A stretch of 18,855 bases of DNA, from the NCBI GenBank assembly GCA_039649115.1, contig JBBWZQ010000122.1, positions 1 to 18,855 on the forward strand. The letters run 5' to 3'. This document shows, one piece after another, positions 7,440 through 13,641 of the stretch (position 1 is its first letter; the number at the start of each line of letters is the position of its first letter). The position numbers and the translations under genes were made by a program. This DNA comes from DATEJJ01 sp039649115. GTDB taxonomy: Bacteria > Actinomycetota > Actinomycetes > Mycobacteriales > Micromonosporaceae. A model generated the notes under the pieces. It saw nothing but the letters and a program-made list of their open reading frames with translations. It was not told where the DNA came from and ran no database searches.

Positions 7440-7462
7440 AGCACCTGAGTGACAAGCACCTG
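7433..7462. repeat. Perfect 15-bp tandem repeat over the ECF41 -35 box
   Basis: AGTGACAAGCACCTG occupies 7433-7447 and 7448-7462. Each copy contains the complement of TGTCACT, so the -35 element of the putative sigma promoter is duplicated. Only the copy nearer the gene has CGTC at the 16-nt spacing. Confidence 0.85.
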
Positions 7463-7471
7463 GAGGAGACG

Positions 7472-7616
7472 ATGCACGCAGGCATGAAGATCGCGGTGGC
7501 GGGGGCGACCGGGACGCGTCGGCCGTCACGTCGTGGCTGTCCTCTTCGAAAGCGGTGCCCTGCTGCCGCGTCCGCAGCGCCCCCATGACCGCGTCAGCCG
7601 AGCTGTCCCAGAATGA
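7472..7616 (+). pseudogene. Frameshifted 5' stump of an NAD(P)-binding (NmrA/SDR-type) epimerase gene
   Basis: GGAGGAGA stands just before ATG 7472 (a second ATG is at 7484), and the frame begins MHAGMKIAVAGATGT, the glycine-rich Rossmann start of NmrA-like epimerases. At about 7516 the frame breaks. One frame over, the sequence continues with VGRHVVAVLFESG, just what should follow GATGT. After about 7555 no family sequence is left: the unshifted frame stops at 7586-7588 and the shifted one at 7614-7616, inside the 3' end of the next gene. About 220 residues are missing. ECF41 sigma genes are typically linked to carboxymuconolactone decarboxylases, oxidoreductases or epimerases, so this is probably the lost partner of the adjacent sigma factor. 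A single sequencing error could explain the shift but not the truncation. Confidence 0.7.
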
Positions 7617-8337
7617 TCGAAGCCGCGAGGAACAGCAGAAATGGTGGCATCGCGCACCAGACCGTGCGGCGGGACGGGCGGACGGCGTCACGCAGGAACG
7701 CGACACCAAGCGGTACGAACGCCACGGCAAGACCGGCAACCTCCACCGCGGCGGCCCAGGTGCTTCCCTTGAGGACCCCGATCATCAGCCCGGACATGAG
7801 CGCCAACGCGATCGCCGGTACCAGCGGCAGAGTGCGAGACAGGAAACACCCGATCGCCAGGACGATCCAGCCGAGCATCACGGCCGCCGACAGGCTCGAC
7901 ACCACCCATTCCGGGTAGGCGTAGTAGGCGCTGACGGCGCGGGTGGCCGCGCTCAGACCCGCGCTGTCCACCAGCGCGAAGGCGAACGTGTTGACGCCGT
8001 AGTGGAAGGCGCGGGCGAACAGGCCGGAAACCACCATGGCACCGCCCCACCGGGCCCAGCCGGGCCGGGTGGCGCCGACCCTCGCGGCGACCGCGACGAC
8101 ACCCGGCCACAACGCGATGGTGCCGGCGAGGAACGCCGCGTACGCGATGGTGATCACTGTCGGTTGCCGCTGGTATGCGGCGAGTTGGTGCGGAAAGAAG
8201 AACGGGGTACCGAGCCGTACGAGTGTGCCGGTCAACAGCAGCAGCGGTCCGACGATCAGGGACACGCCGGCCAGCCACGGACCGGGAAAGGAGTGGGCCC
8301 GATTGGTGTCGGGCCGGTCGACTGTCGCTGTGATCAT
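7594..8337 (-). CDS. Integral membrane protein, about seven helices, function unknown
   Basis: 247 residues. Hydrophobic segments are recognisable around LAGVSLIVGPLLLLTG, VITIAYAAFLAGTIALWPGV, GGAMVVSGLFARAFHYGV, VSSLSAAVMLGWIVLAIG, LPLVPAIALALMSGLMIGV, AAAVEVAGLAVAFVPLGVA and MPPFLLFLAASIILGQL. I do not recognise the family and assign no function. The ATG at 8337 has GGAAGAG about 8 nt upstream; homology-free extension further upstream is rejected because it would cross the divergent promoter region. It is divergent from the histidine kinase/response regulator genes 157 bp away, so it may be a target of that system. Its last 23 bases overlap the decayed epimerase stump on the other strand, suggesting that the gene was joined to this site when the epimerase was truncated. 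Confidence 0.8.
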   Translation of the reverse strand: MITATVDRPDTNRAHSFPGPWLAGVSLIVGPLLLLTGTLVRLGTPFFFPHQLAAYQRQPTVITIAYAAFLAGTIALWPGVVAVAARVGATRPGWARWGGAMVVSGLFARAFHYGVNTFAFALVDSAGLSAATRAVSAYYAYPEWVVSSLSAAVMLGWIVLAIGCFLSRTLPLVPAIALALMSGLMIGVLKGSTWAAAVEVAGLAVAFVPLGVAFLRDAVRPSRRTVWCAMPPFLLFLAASIILGQLG

Positions 8338-8433
8338 GCCCAGTACTCTTCCGCGGGACCGCCGTCCGGCACATCCGACCAGAACACCAACCCGCGCCTG
8401 GGTTGCCGGATGAGACGGCGGCGCGCACCTGCT

Positions 8434-8456
8434 ACCAGGGGATGACGGTCCCTGGT
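8434..8456. promoter_or_regulatory. Inverted repeat, candidate response-regulator operator
   Basis: ACCAGGG (8434-8440) and CCCTGGT (8450-8456) are perfect 7-bp inverted arms around a 9-bp spacer. The site ends 26 bp before the -10 box of the kinase gene, where an activator would sit, and that promoter has no visible -35 box. A dimeric NarL/FixJ-type regulator would fit such a dyad. Confidence 0.45.
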
Positions 8457-8482
8457 CCGACGGCAACGACGGTGGCACTGGG

Positions 8483-8488
8483 TAGCCT
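8483..8488 (+). promoter_or_regulatory. TAGCCT -10 box of a leaderless promoter (histidine kinase gene)
   Basis: TAGCCT ends 6 nt before the GTG start at 8495 and no Shine-Dalgarno is present. No -35 box is seen at 17 nt, which fits activation from the inverted repeat just upstream. Confidence 0.5.
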
Positions 8489-8494
8489 GACGCC

Positions 8495-9589
8495 GTGATC
8501 GGGACGCGGTGGCGGACCGTCGACGCGGCAATGGCCGTCACGGTCCTCGCGGTGGGTGGCTTCGCGGCGCAGGAGGCCGGTAGGCCAGCCTGGTGGGGGT
8601 GGATGCTGGTGTGCGCCGTGGCGGCGCCGATCGCGGTCCGCAGCCGATGGGCGCTGCCCGCCGCCATGGTGACGCTCGCCGCGTCCGCCGGGGTGCTGGC
8701 CTCCGGTGTGCTACCGCCGTTCGCCGCGCCGGTACTGTGCGCGGCCGTGGCGCTGACCCAGTATCCAGTGGCGGGACGATTGCCGCCCTGTCGGTCGTTG
8801 CCGGCGCTGGCTGTCGGGCTCGGCGGCGCCGCCGCGCTCGCGGCGCTGTGGCCGGCAGCACCGCTGGTGGCCATGCCCGCGGTGGCGATCCCGTGGCTGG
8901 TCGGTTGGCAGGTCCGCCACCGGCGCCGTGTCGCCGAGCGGGCCGCCGGCGACCGGACCGCCCGGGCGGTGACCGAGGAACGGCTACGGATCGCCCGCGA
9001 CATGCACGACACCGTCGCGCACAGCCTCAGCATGATCGCGATGAAGGCCAGCGTCGCCCGGCACGTCGCCGCGGTACGGCCCGAGGAGGGCACCGCAGCC
9101 CTGGAGATCATCGAAACCGCCAGCCGAGAGGCGCTCGTGGAGATGCGTCGCGCCGTGGGCCTGCTACGCGCCGACCGGGACCCCGCCACACCATCGGGCT
9201 CGGACGAAGACCTGCGCGCGCTGGCCCACCGCGCCGACCAAGCCGGCGTTCACGTCAAGATGACGCGCACCGGCGAGACCGCGCCGGCCGGGGTCCGGCT
9301 CGTCGTATACCGCGTCGTGCAGGAGGCGCTGACCAACGTGGTCCGGCACGCGAAAGCCACCGAGTGCACCGTCAGCGTCGAAATCGGCGAGGAGTCGGCC
9401 ACCGTCCGGGTCGTCGATGACGGCACCGCCGCGGTACCTCCCGGCGAAACCGGAAACGGGCTGCGCGGCATGCGCGAGCGGGTCGCCGCCTACGGCGGCA
9501 GCCTGCATGCCGGACCTCACGCGGGTGGCGGATTCGCGGTGTCCGCACAAATTCCGTTCCGGCCACCGGGCCAGGATGGGCGACTGTGA
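8495..9589 (+). CDS. NarL-family sensor histidine kinase (HisKA_3 type)
   Basis: 364 residues. Residues 10-140 form a block of about five hydrophobic helices without a large extracellular sensor domain, so it probably senses within or at the membrane. The HisKA_3 dimerisation region carries the phospho-acceptor H171 in RIARDMHDTVAHSLSMI. The ATPase domain has an N box (EALTNVVRHAKA, about 267-278), a G1 box (VVDDGT, about 307) and a G2 box (GNGLRGMRERV, about 320-330). It should autophosphorylate and pass the phosphate to the regulator encoded next. The GTG at 8495 follows TAGCCT by 6 nt. Its stop overlaps the regulator start by 4 bp (GTGA), so the two are translationally coupled. The signal is unknown. 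Confidence 0.93.
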   Translation: MIGTRWRTVDAAMAVTVLAVGGFAAQEAGRPAWWGWMLVCAVAAPIAVRSRWALPAAMVTLAASAGVLASGVLPPFAAPVLCAAVALTQYPVAGRLPPCRSLPALAVGLGGAAALAALWPAAPLVAMPAVAIPWLVGWQVRHRRRVAERAAGDRTARAVTEERLRIARDMHDTVAHSLSMIAMKASVARHVAAVRPEEGTAALEIIETASREALVEMRRAVGLLRADRDPATPSGSDEDLRALAHRADQAGVHVKMTRTGETAPAGVRLVVYRVVQEALTNVVRHAKATECTVSVEIGEESATVRVVDDGTAAVPPGETGNGLRGMRERVAAYGGSLHAGPHAGGGFAVSAQIPFRPPGQDGRL

Positions 9590-10266
9590 CCGACCCGATC
9601 CGCGTACTCATCGCTGAGGACCAGGCCCTGCTTCGCGACAGCTTTCGCGTCCTGCTGGACAACACTCCGGGATTCGTCGTGGTCGGCGAGGCGGGCACCG
9701 GCCGCGAAGCCGTGCGGCTGGCACTCGCCGAACATCCGGACGTGGCGCTGATGGACGTCCGGATGCCAGACATGACCGGCATCGAGGCCACCGAAAGGAT
9801 CTGCGCCCAGCCCACCAACACCCGCGTGCTGATCCTCACCACCTTCGACATCGACGAATACGTCTACGGCGCGCTACGCGCCGGGGCCAGCGGCTTTCTC
9901 CTCAAGGACACCACCGCGGCCGACCTCCTCGCCGCCATCCGAGTGGTCGCCGCCGGCGAGGCGCTCCTCGCCCCGAGCGTCACCCGACGACTGATCACCG
10001 CGTTCGGCGCCCAGCCCCGCCCGTCCCGCAGCTTCCACCGCAGGCTGACCGGGGTGACCGAGCGCGAACGCGAAATCCTGGTACTGGTCGCACGCGGACT
10101 GTCCAACACCGACATCGCCACGCACCTGACACTCAGCCCGGCCACCGTGAAGTCCCACGTCGGCCGGCTGCTCACCAAACTGAACGCCCGCGACCGCGCT
10201 CAACTCGTCGTCGTCGCGTACGAGACGGGTCTCGTCACGGCAACTCCCACCGATCTCGCGGACTGA
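9586..10266 (+). CDS. NarL/FixJ-family response regulator
   Basis: 226 residues. The receiver domain (about 5-120) has the acidic pair E11/D12, the phospho-acceptor D57 in ALMDVRMPDM, the conserved threonines at 85-86 in ILTTFD and K107 in LLKD. A LuxR-type helix-turn-helix lies at about 153-212: LTGVTEREREILVLVARGLS, then NTDIATHLTLSPATVKSHVGRLLTKL. All key residues are present, so it should act as a phosphorylation-controlled DNA-binding protein partnered with the kinase just upstream. The GTG at 9586 is fixed by the 4-bp overlap with the kinase stop. Likely targets are its own operon, through the inverted repeat at 8434-8456, and the divergent membrane-protein gene; both are inferred. Confidence 0.94.
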   Translation: MTDPIRVLIAEDQALLRDSFRVLLDNTPGFVVVGEAGTGREAVRLALAEHPDVALMDVRMPDMTGIEATERICAQPTNTRVLILTTFDIDEYVYGALRAGASGFLLKDTTAADLLAAIRVVAAGEALLAPSVTRRLITAFGAQPRPSRSFHRRLTGVTEREREILVLVARGLSNTDIATHLTLSPATVKSHVGRLLTKLNARDRAQLVVVAYETGLVTATPTDLAD

Positions 10267-10300
10267 TCTCCACCGGGGGTTCAGCTCGTGTGTTCTCTTC

Positions 10301-11125
10301 TCACTGTCCGGCTGAATCTGCTTTCCCGGGCTCGGATGGAGCTTGCGCGTCCGGGAAGTCGGCCAGTTCGTCGACGGCGGTGTCCAGCGCGATGTCGACA
10401 CCATGTTCGATCATCTTCTGGTAGGCCGGGTCGCCTGCCGCGGCGATGCGTCGGATGCCGTCGGCCGAGGCGCGCACGCGTTGCCGGACGGTCTCGATGA
10501 ACGGCCTGATCTGGCCGTTCATGCCGTAGGTGTCGAGGAACAGCCGCAGGCGTCGGGGCCTGTCGGCGAAGGCGGTGAAGCCTTCGGCGCTCACGACGTG
10601 GCGGGCGTGCAGCGGCACCCAGGCGAAGGCGGTGAAGGCGAGGTCCCATTCTCGTGTGACCGGAGCGGCGAAGTCCCAGTCGAAGAAGCCGATGAGGCGC
10701 CCGTTGGCCCAGGCCGCGTTGTAGGGGGCGGCATCGTTGTGGCCAATGATCATGCCTGGTCGCCAGGTCCCTCCCTCCCGCCAGACGGCGCCGCCCGGGG
10801 GGACGAAGCTGGCCACGGCGGCGTGGTAGTCGCGAAGCCAACCAGCGACCTGGCGCAGCGCGTCGTCGCTGTGCACCCAATTGGGCCATGGCCGCGCGGC
10901 GCCGACAACCTCGCCGGGCAGGAACGAGAGGACTTCTCGTCCCTGGTTGTCGAAGCCCAGCGCCCGTGGAGCGCGATCGAAGCCGACGGTGTCCAGGTGG
11001 CGCAGCAGTGCGTGCACCGACGGGGTCCACCGGCCGGGAACCCGGCGCACGGTGTCACCGATCCGGACCGCTCCGCCGGTGTTACCGCCGGGGAGGCGTT
11101 GTTCTTCGGGCACGGTTCGATCCAT
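10301..11125 (-). CDS. Aminoglycoside-phosphotransferase-like (APH-fold) phosphotransferase
   Basis: 274 residues. The C-lobe has the Brenner motif HNDAAPYN (H129, D131, N136) and the metal-binding GFFDWDFAAP (D149, D151), followed by EWDLAFTAFAWVPL. These define the APH/choline-kinase fold. The N-lobe is short (GAVRIGDTVRRVPGRWTPSV, then LGFDNQGREVLSFLPGEV) and lacks an obvious glycine-rich loop plus lysine, as in the compact branch often annotated as trifolitoxin-immunity-like or simply phosphotransferase. The substrate is unknown and antibiotic resistance should not be assumed. The ATG at 11125 is the only good start before the conserved N-lobe, but its purine-rich AGCAGG touches the codon, so the start is moderately uncertain. 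It lies 181 bp downstream of the VOC gene on the same strand and converges with the response regulator. Confidence 0.85.
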   Translation of the reverse strand: MDRTVPEEQRLPGGNTGGAVRIGDTVRRVPGRWTPSVHALLRHLDTVGFDRAPRALGFDNQGREVLSFLPGEVVGAARPWPNWVHSDDALRQVAGWLRDYHAAVASFVPPGGAVWREGGTWRPGMIIGHNDAAPYNAAWANGRLIGFFDWDFAAPVTREWDLAFTAFAWVPLHARHVVSAEGFTAFADRPRRLRLFLDTYGMNGQIRPFIETVRQRVRASADGIRRIAAAGDPAYQKMIEHGVDIALDTAVDELADFPDAQAPSEPGKADSAGQ

Positions 11126-11291
11126 CCTGCTGTTGCGGCCACTGTGACGGGATGCGACAGGCGGTGATCGGGCCTCGCAGCACCCAGGTGAGCGCGTCGA
11201 CCACAGCGACGGGCCCATGAACTCCACCCGGAAACTGTGCCACCCGCGCCGCGTGGTACGTCGAGCGGCTTGCCGCCTGTCCGGCACGCAG

Positions 11292-11306
11292 CGGGGAGGC
11301 TCCCCG
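11292..11306 (-). terminator. Short G/C stem-loop directly after the VOC gene
   Basis: CGGGGA (11292-11297) and TCCCCG (11301-11306) pair perfectly around a 3-nt loop, starting at the base next to the VOC stop codon (11309-11307). There is no T-tract, so this may be a weak actinobacterial terminator or a 3'-end stabilising hairpin ahead of the phosphotransferase gene. Confidence 0.35.
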
Positions 11307-12047
11307 TCAGGCCGGAGCGAGGACGCAGAACTCGTTGCCCTCCGGGTCGGCGAGGACGATCCACCGGACGTCGCCCTGGCCGACGTCGGCGTGCGTCGCG
11401 CCGAGGGTCTGCAGCCGGGCCACCTCCACCGCCTGATCGTCACCGCGATACGGCACCACGTCGAGATGGACGCGGTGCCGTACGTCCTTCAGGTGGGGCG
11501 TGCGGAGGAACTCCACACAGGGGCCGACGCCCTTGGCGGAGCGCAGCCGCGCGTGATCGTCGGTTACCTCGTGCTGGGTCAAGTCCATCGCCTCGCCCCA
11601 GACGCGGGCCATGGCCCGCGGGTCCGCGCAGTCGACCACCACCGCGGCGATCGGCCCGGTGTCCCGGTAGATCTCCCGAGGCTCCAGCACGCAGAACACG
11701 TTGCCCTCCGGGTCGGCCAGGACCGTCCACGGGACGTCGCCCTGGCCCACATCGGCGGGCGTCGCGCCGAGCTCCTTCAGGCGCGTGACCAACTCCGTCT
11801 GATGGGCCGCAGAGGTGGTGGCGAGTTCGATGTGCACGCGGTACTTCACCGTTTCGGGGTCCGGGACGGCGATGACATCGACGCAGACGGCGGCATCGGG
11901 ATCTGTCCAGACGAAGCCCACGGGTGCAGCGCTGGTCGCACCGTGTCCCTCGCTGGAGACAACCCAACCGAACGCCTCCGCCCAGAACCGACCCAGCGCC
12001 GCGTCATCCCGAGCCTTGAAATTCACCTGAACAAGTCGCAGTGCCAC
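11307..12047 (-). CDS. Two-domain VOC (glyoxalase/bleomycin-resistance superfamily) protein
   Basis: 246 residues built as two vicinal-oxygen-chelate modules, about 1-125 and 130-246. The repeats are obvious near their ends: GATPADVGQGDVPWTVLADP followed by EGNVFCVLEP at 95-122, and GATHADVGQGDVRWIVLADP followed by EGNEFCVLAP at 216-243. This matches the actinobacterial VOC proteins that carry an N-terminal glyoxalase-like domain; the ligand or reaction cannot be told from sequence. The GTG at 12047 is chosen over the much longer upstream frame because TAGGGT lies exactly 7 nt before it, and conserved VOC sequence (VALRLVQVNFKARD) starts there. The 48 codons upstream have no family similarity. 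The 5' side is a long gene-free region. Confidence 0.88.
   Translation of the reverse strand: MALRLVQVNFKARDDAALGRFWAEAFGWVVSSEGHGATSAAPVGFVWTDPDAAVCVDVIAVPDPETVKYRVHIELATTSAAHQTELVTRLKELGATPADVGQGDVPWTVLADPEGNVFCVLEPREIYRDTGPIAAVVVDCADPRAMARVWGEAMDLTQHEVTDDHARLRSAKGVGPCVEFLRTPHLKDVRHRVHLDVVPYRGDDQAVEVARLQTLGATHADVGQGDVRWIVLADPEGNEFCVLAPA
11323..11777. repeat. Pair of about 90-bp direct repeats inside the VOC gene
   Basis: About 11323-11411 and 11689-11777, offset 366 bp, differ at roughly a dozen positions by hand comparison. They encode the end of each VOC module. The similarity is high at DNA level as well as protein level, which suggests a recent duplication or gene conversion between the modules. 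Confidence 0.7.
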
Positions 12048-12054
12048 GCCGGCT

Positions 12055-12060
12055 ACCCTA
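12055..12060 (-). promoter_or_regulatory. TAGGGT -10 box of a leaderless promoter (VOC gene)
   Basis: On the minus strand TAGGGT ends 7 nt before the GTG at 12047. No Shine-Dalgarno is present. Hexamer and spacing are the same as for the Hsp70-like and GT87 genes. Confidence 0.5.
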
Positions 12061-12270
12061 TGCCCGACAGGCAGACCGGGATGAACCACGCACCTTCGGC
12101 TCAACTGGCGGTGGCGGGCAGGTCGGGGACTTCGCCGGGCGGCCGAAGCCTTGGGCGGGGGTGTGGAGGCTCGATCGTGCGACCCGACCACTCGTAGAGC
12201 CCGCCGACGCCCCTGTCCGCGGACAGGACAGCCGGCTCTCCTCCGATCGACCGGGCAGTCGGTGATCAGC

Positions 12271-12298
12271 GCCGCGCATAACTGGAATTATGCGCGGC
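12271..12298. repeat. Perfect 11-bp inverted repeat, 6-nt loop
   Basis: GCCGCGCATAA (12271-12281) and TTATGCGCGGC (12288-12298) pair completely around CTGGAA. The palindrome GCTCGCTCCGAGC follows at once, and then an AT-rich island. There is no T-run on either side, so a terminator, an operator and an insertion-element end are all possible. Confidence 0.8.
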
Positions 12299-12304
12299 TC
12301 GCTC

Positions 12305-12360
12305 CGAGCGTTGGACAATTATCGGATTATCAGTATCGACAATCGGCTAATAGCTCGCAC
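12305..12360. other. AT-rich island
   Basis: This stretch, including CAATTATCGGATTATCAGTA and GACAATCGGCTAATAG, is strikingly AT-rich for a genome of this composition. TTGGAC followed 17 nt later by TATCGA resembles a weak plus-strand promoter, but no gene follows. It could be a scar of imported DNA or a DNA-unwinding or binding site. Confidence 0.4.
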
Positions 12361-12435
12361 GAGCTGCCGGGCGGGCGGTGTGGCTTGCTCGCGGAATCGG
12401 CCGCGAACAAGAAGCCTGGCCCCGCGGCGCGTCGC

Positions 12436-12478
12436 CGTGATCACCGTAAGCGCGGGTGGCGGTACCACCGTGATCACG
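12436..12478. repeat. Spaced GTGATCAC dyads forming a 9-bp inverted repeat
   Basis: CGTGATCAC (12436-12444) and GTGATCACG (12470-12478) are inverted arms with a 25-bp spacer, and each contains the 8-bp palindrome GTGATCAC. A related word, CGATCACGGTGACC, lies near 12603. They flank the large hairpin and may belong to the same intergenic repeat. Confidence 0.6.
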
Positions 12479-12483
12479 CTGAA

Positions 12484-12540
12484 GCCGGATCTTGGCGACA
12501 ACGGCACCGGATGCCTGTGCCGTTGTCGCCAAGATCCGGC
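12484..12540. repeat. Large perfect hairpin: 24-bp arms, 9-nt loop
   Basis: Arms 12484-12507 (beginning GCCGGATCTTGGCGACAA) and 12517-12540 are exact reverse complements with no mismatch; the loop is CGGATGCCT. The palindrome GGGCTCGGAGCCC follows at 12545-12557. It lies about 145 nt downstream of the second ECF41 gene on its transcribed side, so it could end that transcript. Perfect arms of this length outside genes also suggest a REP- or MITE-like dispersed element. No T-tract is present. Confidence 0.9.
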
Positions 12541-12685
12541 ACGAGGGCTCGGAGCCCGGCCCACGCGCACGGTAGGACCGAATTGCCCGTGGGCACGAGC
12601 CACGATCACGGTGACCACAGGCGGCAACCGCCCGCCGTCGAACAAGTCCAGCGCCGCGCCGGCCGCCCTGGAGGCCGGAAAGCCG

Positions 12686-13564
12686 TCAAGCAGTCGCGAT
12701 GATCTCCACGTCGAGCTTGCCGAGACGTTCGGCGTCCGCGATCAGTTCCATCTCCACGATCTTCCCGCCGGAGACGGTGAAGCCGATCACCACCCGCACC
12801 CTGCCGCCGGGTGCCCACACGGCGCCGGCCGCCCCGTCGACGAGGGCCGGCTGCGCGGCGGTGGCGCGGCCGGAGAACGTACCGGCCACCTCGGCGGCGC
12901 CGTGGACCAGTCCGGAGGCACCGGCGAGCACCGCCGCCTGGTCGGCGCGCAGCACGACGTCGGGGTCGAGCAGCGCGAGCAGCGCGTCGAAGTCTCCGCC
13001 GCGCGAGGCGGCCAGGAAGGCGTCGACGATCTGCCGCTGGCGGGTCAGGTCGGTGTCGGCGGCCGGGGCCGCTCCCTGTACCCGGCGGCGGGCACGGCTG
13101 GCCAGTTGACGGGCCGCCGCCGGGGAACGCTCCACGATCGGGGCGATCTCCTCGAACGGTACGGCGAACATGTCGTGCAGCACGAAGGCCAGCCGCTCGG
13201 CCGGGGACAGGGTGTCCAGCACGACCAGCAGCGCCCAACCGACCGAGTCGGCCAGCAGCGCCTGCTGCTCGGGGTCGCTGCCGTCCGCGTGGCTGGCGGC
13301 CGTGTCCAGGACCGGCGCGTCCAGCGGCCGCTCGCGGCGGACGCCGCGGGAGCGCAGCATGTTCAGCGCCACGCGCGCCACGACCGTGGTCAGCCAGCCG
13401 CCCAGGTTGTGCACGCCGGTCGTGTCGGCTTGGCTGGCCCGCAGCCAGGCGTCCTGTACGGCGTCCTCGGCCTCGGTCAGCGACCCGAGCAGCCGGTGGG
13501 CCACCGCCCGCAACTGCGGCCGCTGCTCCTCGAACCGTTCGGCCAGGCGTTCGTGGTCGGTCAT
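12686..13564 (-). CDS. ECF41-type (SigJ-like) sigma factor with fused SnoaL-like domain, second copy
   Basis: 292 residues. Region 2 (LRAVAHRLLGSLTEAEDAVQ, then GGWLTTVVARVALNMLRSR), region 4 (LSPAERLAFVLHDMFAVPFE, then APIVERSPAAARQLASRARR) and a C-terminal SnoaL-like regulatory domain (about 175-290) follow the same order as the sigma factor at 6496-7377. Long identical stretches show the two are recent paralogues. The C-terminal half differs more: QAAVLAGASGLVHGAAEVAG replaces the linker, and the NPDKL-like tail is ADAERLGKL. The ATG at 13564 has GGGAG about 8-9 nt upstream. It is divergent from the AhpD-like gene, whose ECF41-type promoter begins at the base next to this start codon. Control of that gene by this sigma factor is the expected arrangement for ECF41. 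No clear ECF41 box pair faces this gene itself. Confidence 0.92.
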   Translation of the reverse strand: MTDHERLAERFEEQRPQLRAVAHRLLGSLTEAEDAVQDAWLRASQADTTGVHNLGGWLTTVVARVALNMLRSRGVRRERPLDAPVLDTAASHADGSDPEQQALLADSVGWALLVVLDTLSPAERLAFVLHDMFAVPFEEIAPIVERSPAAARQLASRARRRVQGAAPAADTDLTRQRQIVDAFLAASRGGDFDALLALLDPDVVLRADQAAVLAGASGLVHGAAEVAGTFSGRATAAQPALVDGAAGAVWAPGGRVRVVIGFTVSGGKIVEMELIADAERLGKLDVEIIATA

Positions 13565-13591
13565 CGTCACATTCTCCCGTCGGGTCGCGTC
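13565..13591 (+). promoter_or_regulatory. Candidate ECF41-dependent promoter of the AhpD-like gene
   Basis: CGTCACA (13565-13571), then exactly 16 nt, then CGTC (13588-13591). It matches the TGTCACA/CGTC signature of ECF41 targets with one change in the -35, and has the same spacing as the element before the first sigma gene. The start of transcription would be near 13598, about 44 nt before the ATG. Confidence 0.55.
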
Positions 13592-13641
13592 ATAGCACTG
13601 ACCGACGACGCCCGGCGGATGTGACCGAGAGGACCGCGCTG

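Larger units (their letters stand above)
12061..12685. other. Gene-free region of about 0.6 kb rich in inverted repeats
   Basis: No reading frame here has a credible start, ribosome site or known family. The frames that are open arise from repeated GTGATCAC-type words. The stretch holds a perfect 11-bp-arm hairpin (12271-12298), an AT-rich island (about 12305-12360), a pair of GTGATCAC dyads (12436-12478), a perfect 24-bp-arm hairpin (12484-12540) and a small palindrome (12545-12557). It separates the second ECF41 gene from the VOC gene. Confidence 0.6.

Noticed and set aside
8338..9189. Long N-terminal extension of the membrane-protein gene opposite the kinase gene
   Set aside because: The extension is antisense to the histidine kinase and is Ser/Ala/Arg/Thr-rich. 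The ATG at 8337 has its own ribosome site and begins just before the first helix.
12048..12191. 48-codon N-terminal extension of the VOC protein
   Set aside because: It is an Arg/Pro/Ser-rich sequence without VOC similarity and would cross the TAGGGT box. The GTG at 12047 starts at the conserved VOC sequence.
12319..12645. Minus-strand frame of 108 codons in the gene-free region
   Set aside because: Its apparent internal repeats (VTVIVA, SVITVV, TVITAT) come from the GTGATCAC DNA words and the large hairpin. There is no ribosome site, and codon use does not match real genes.
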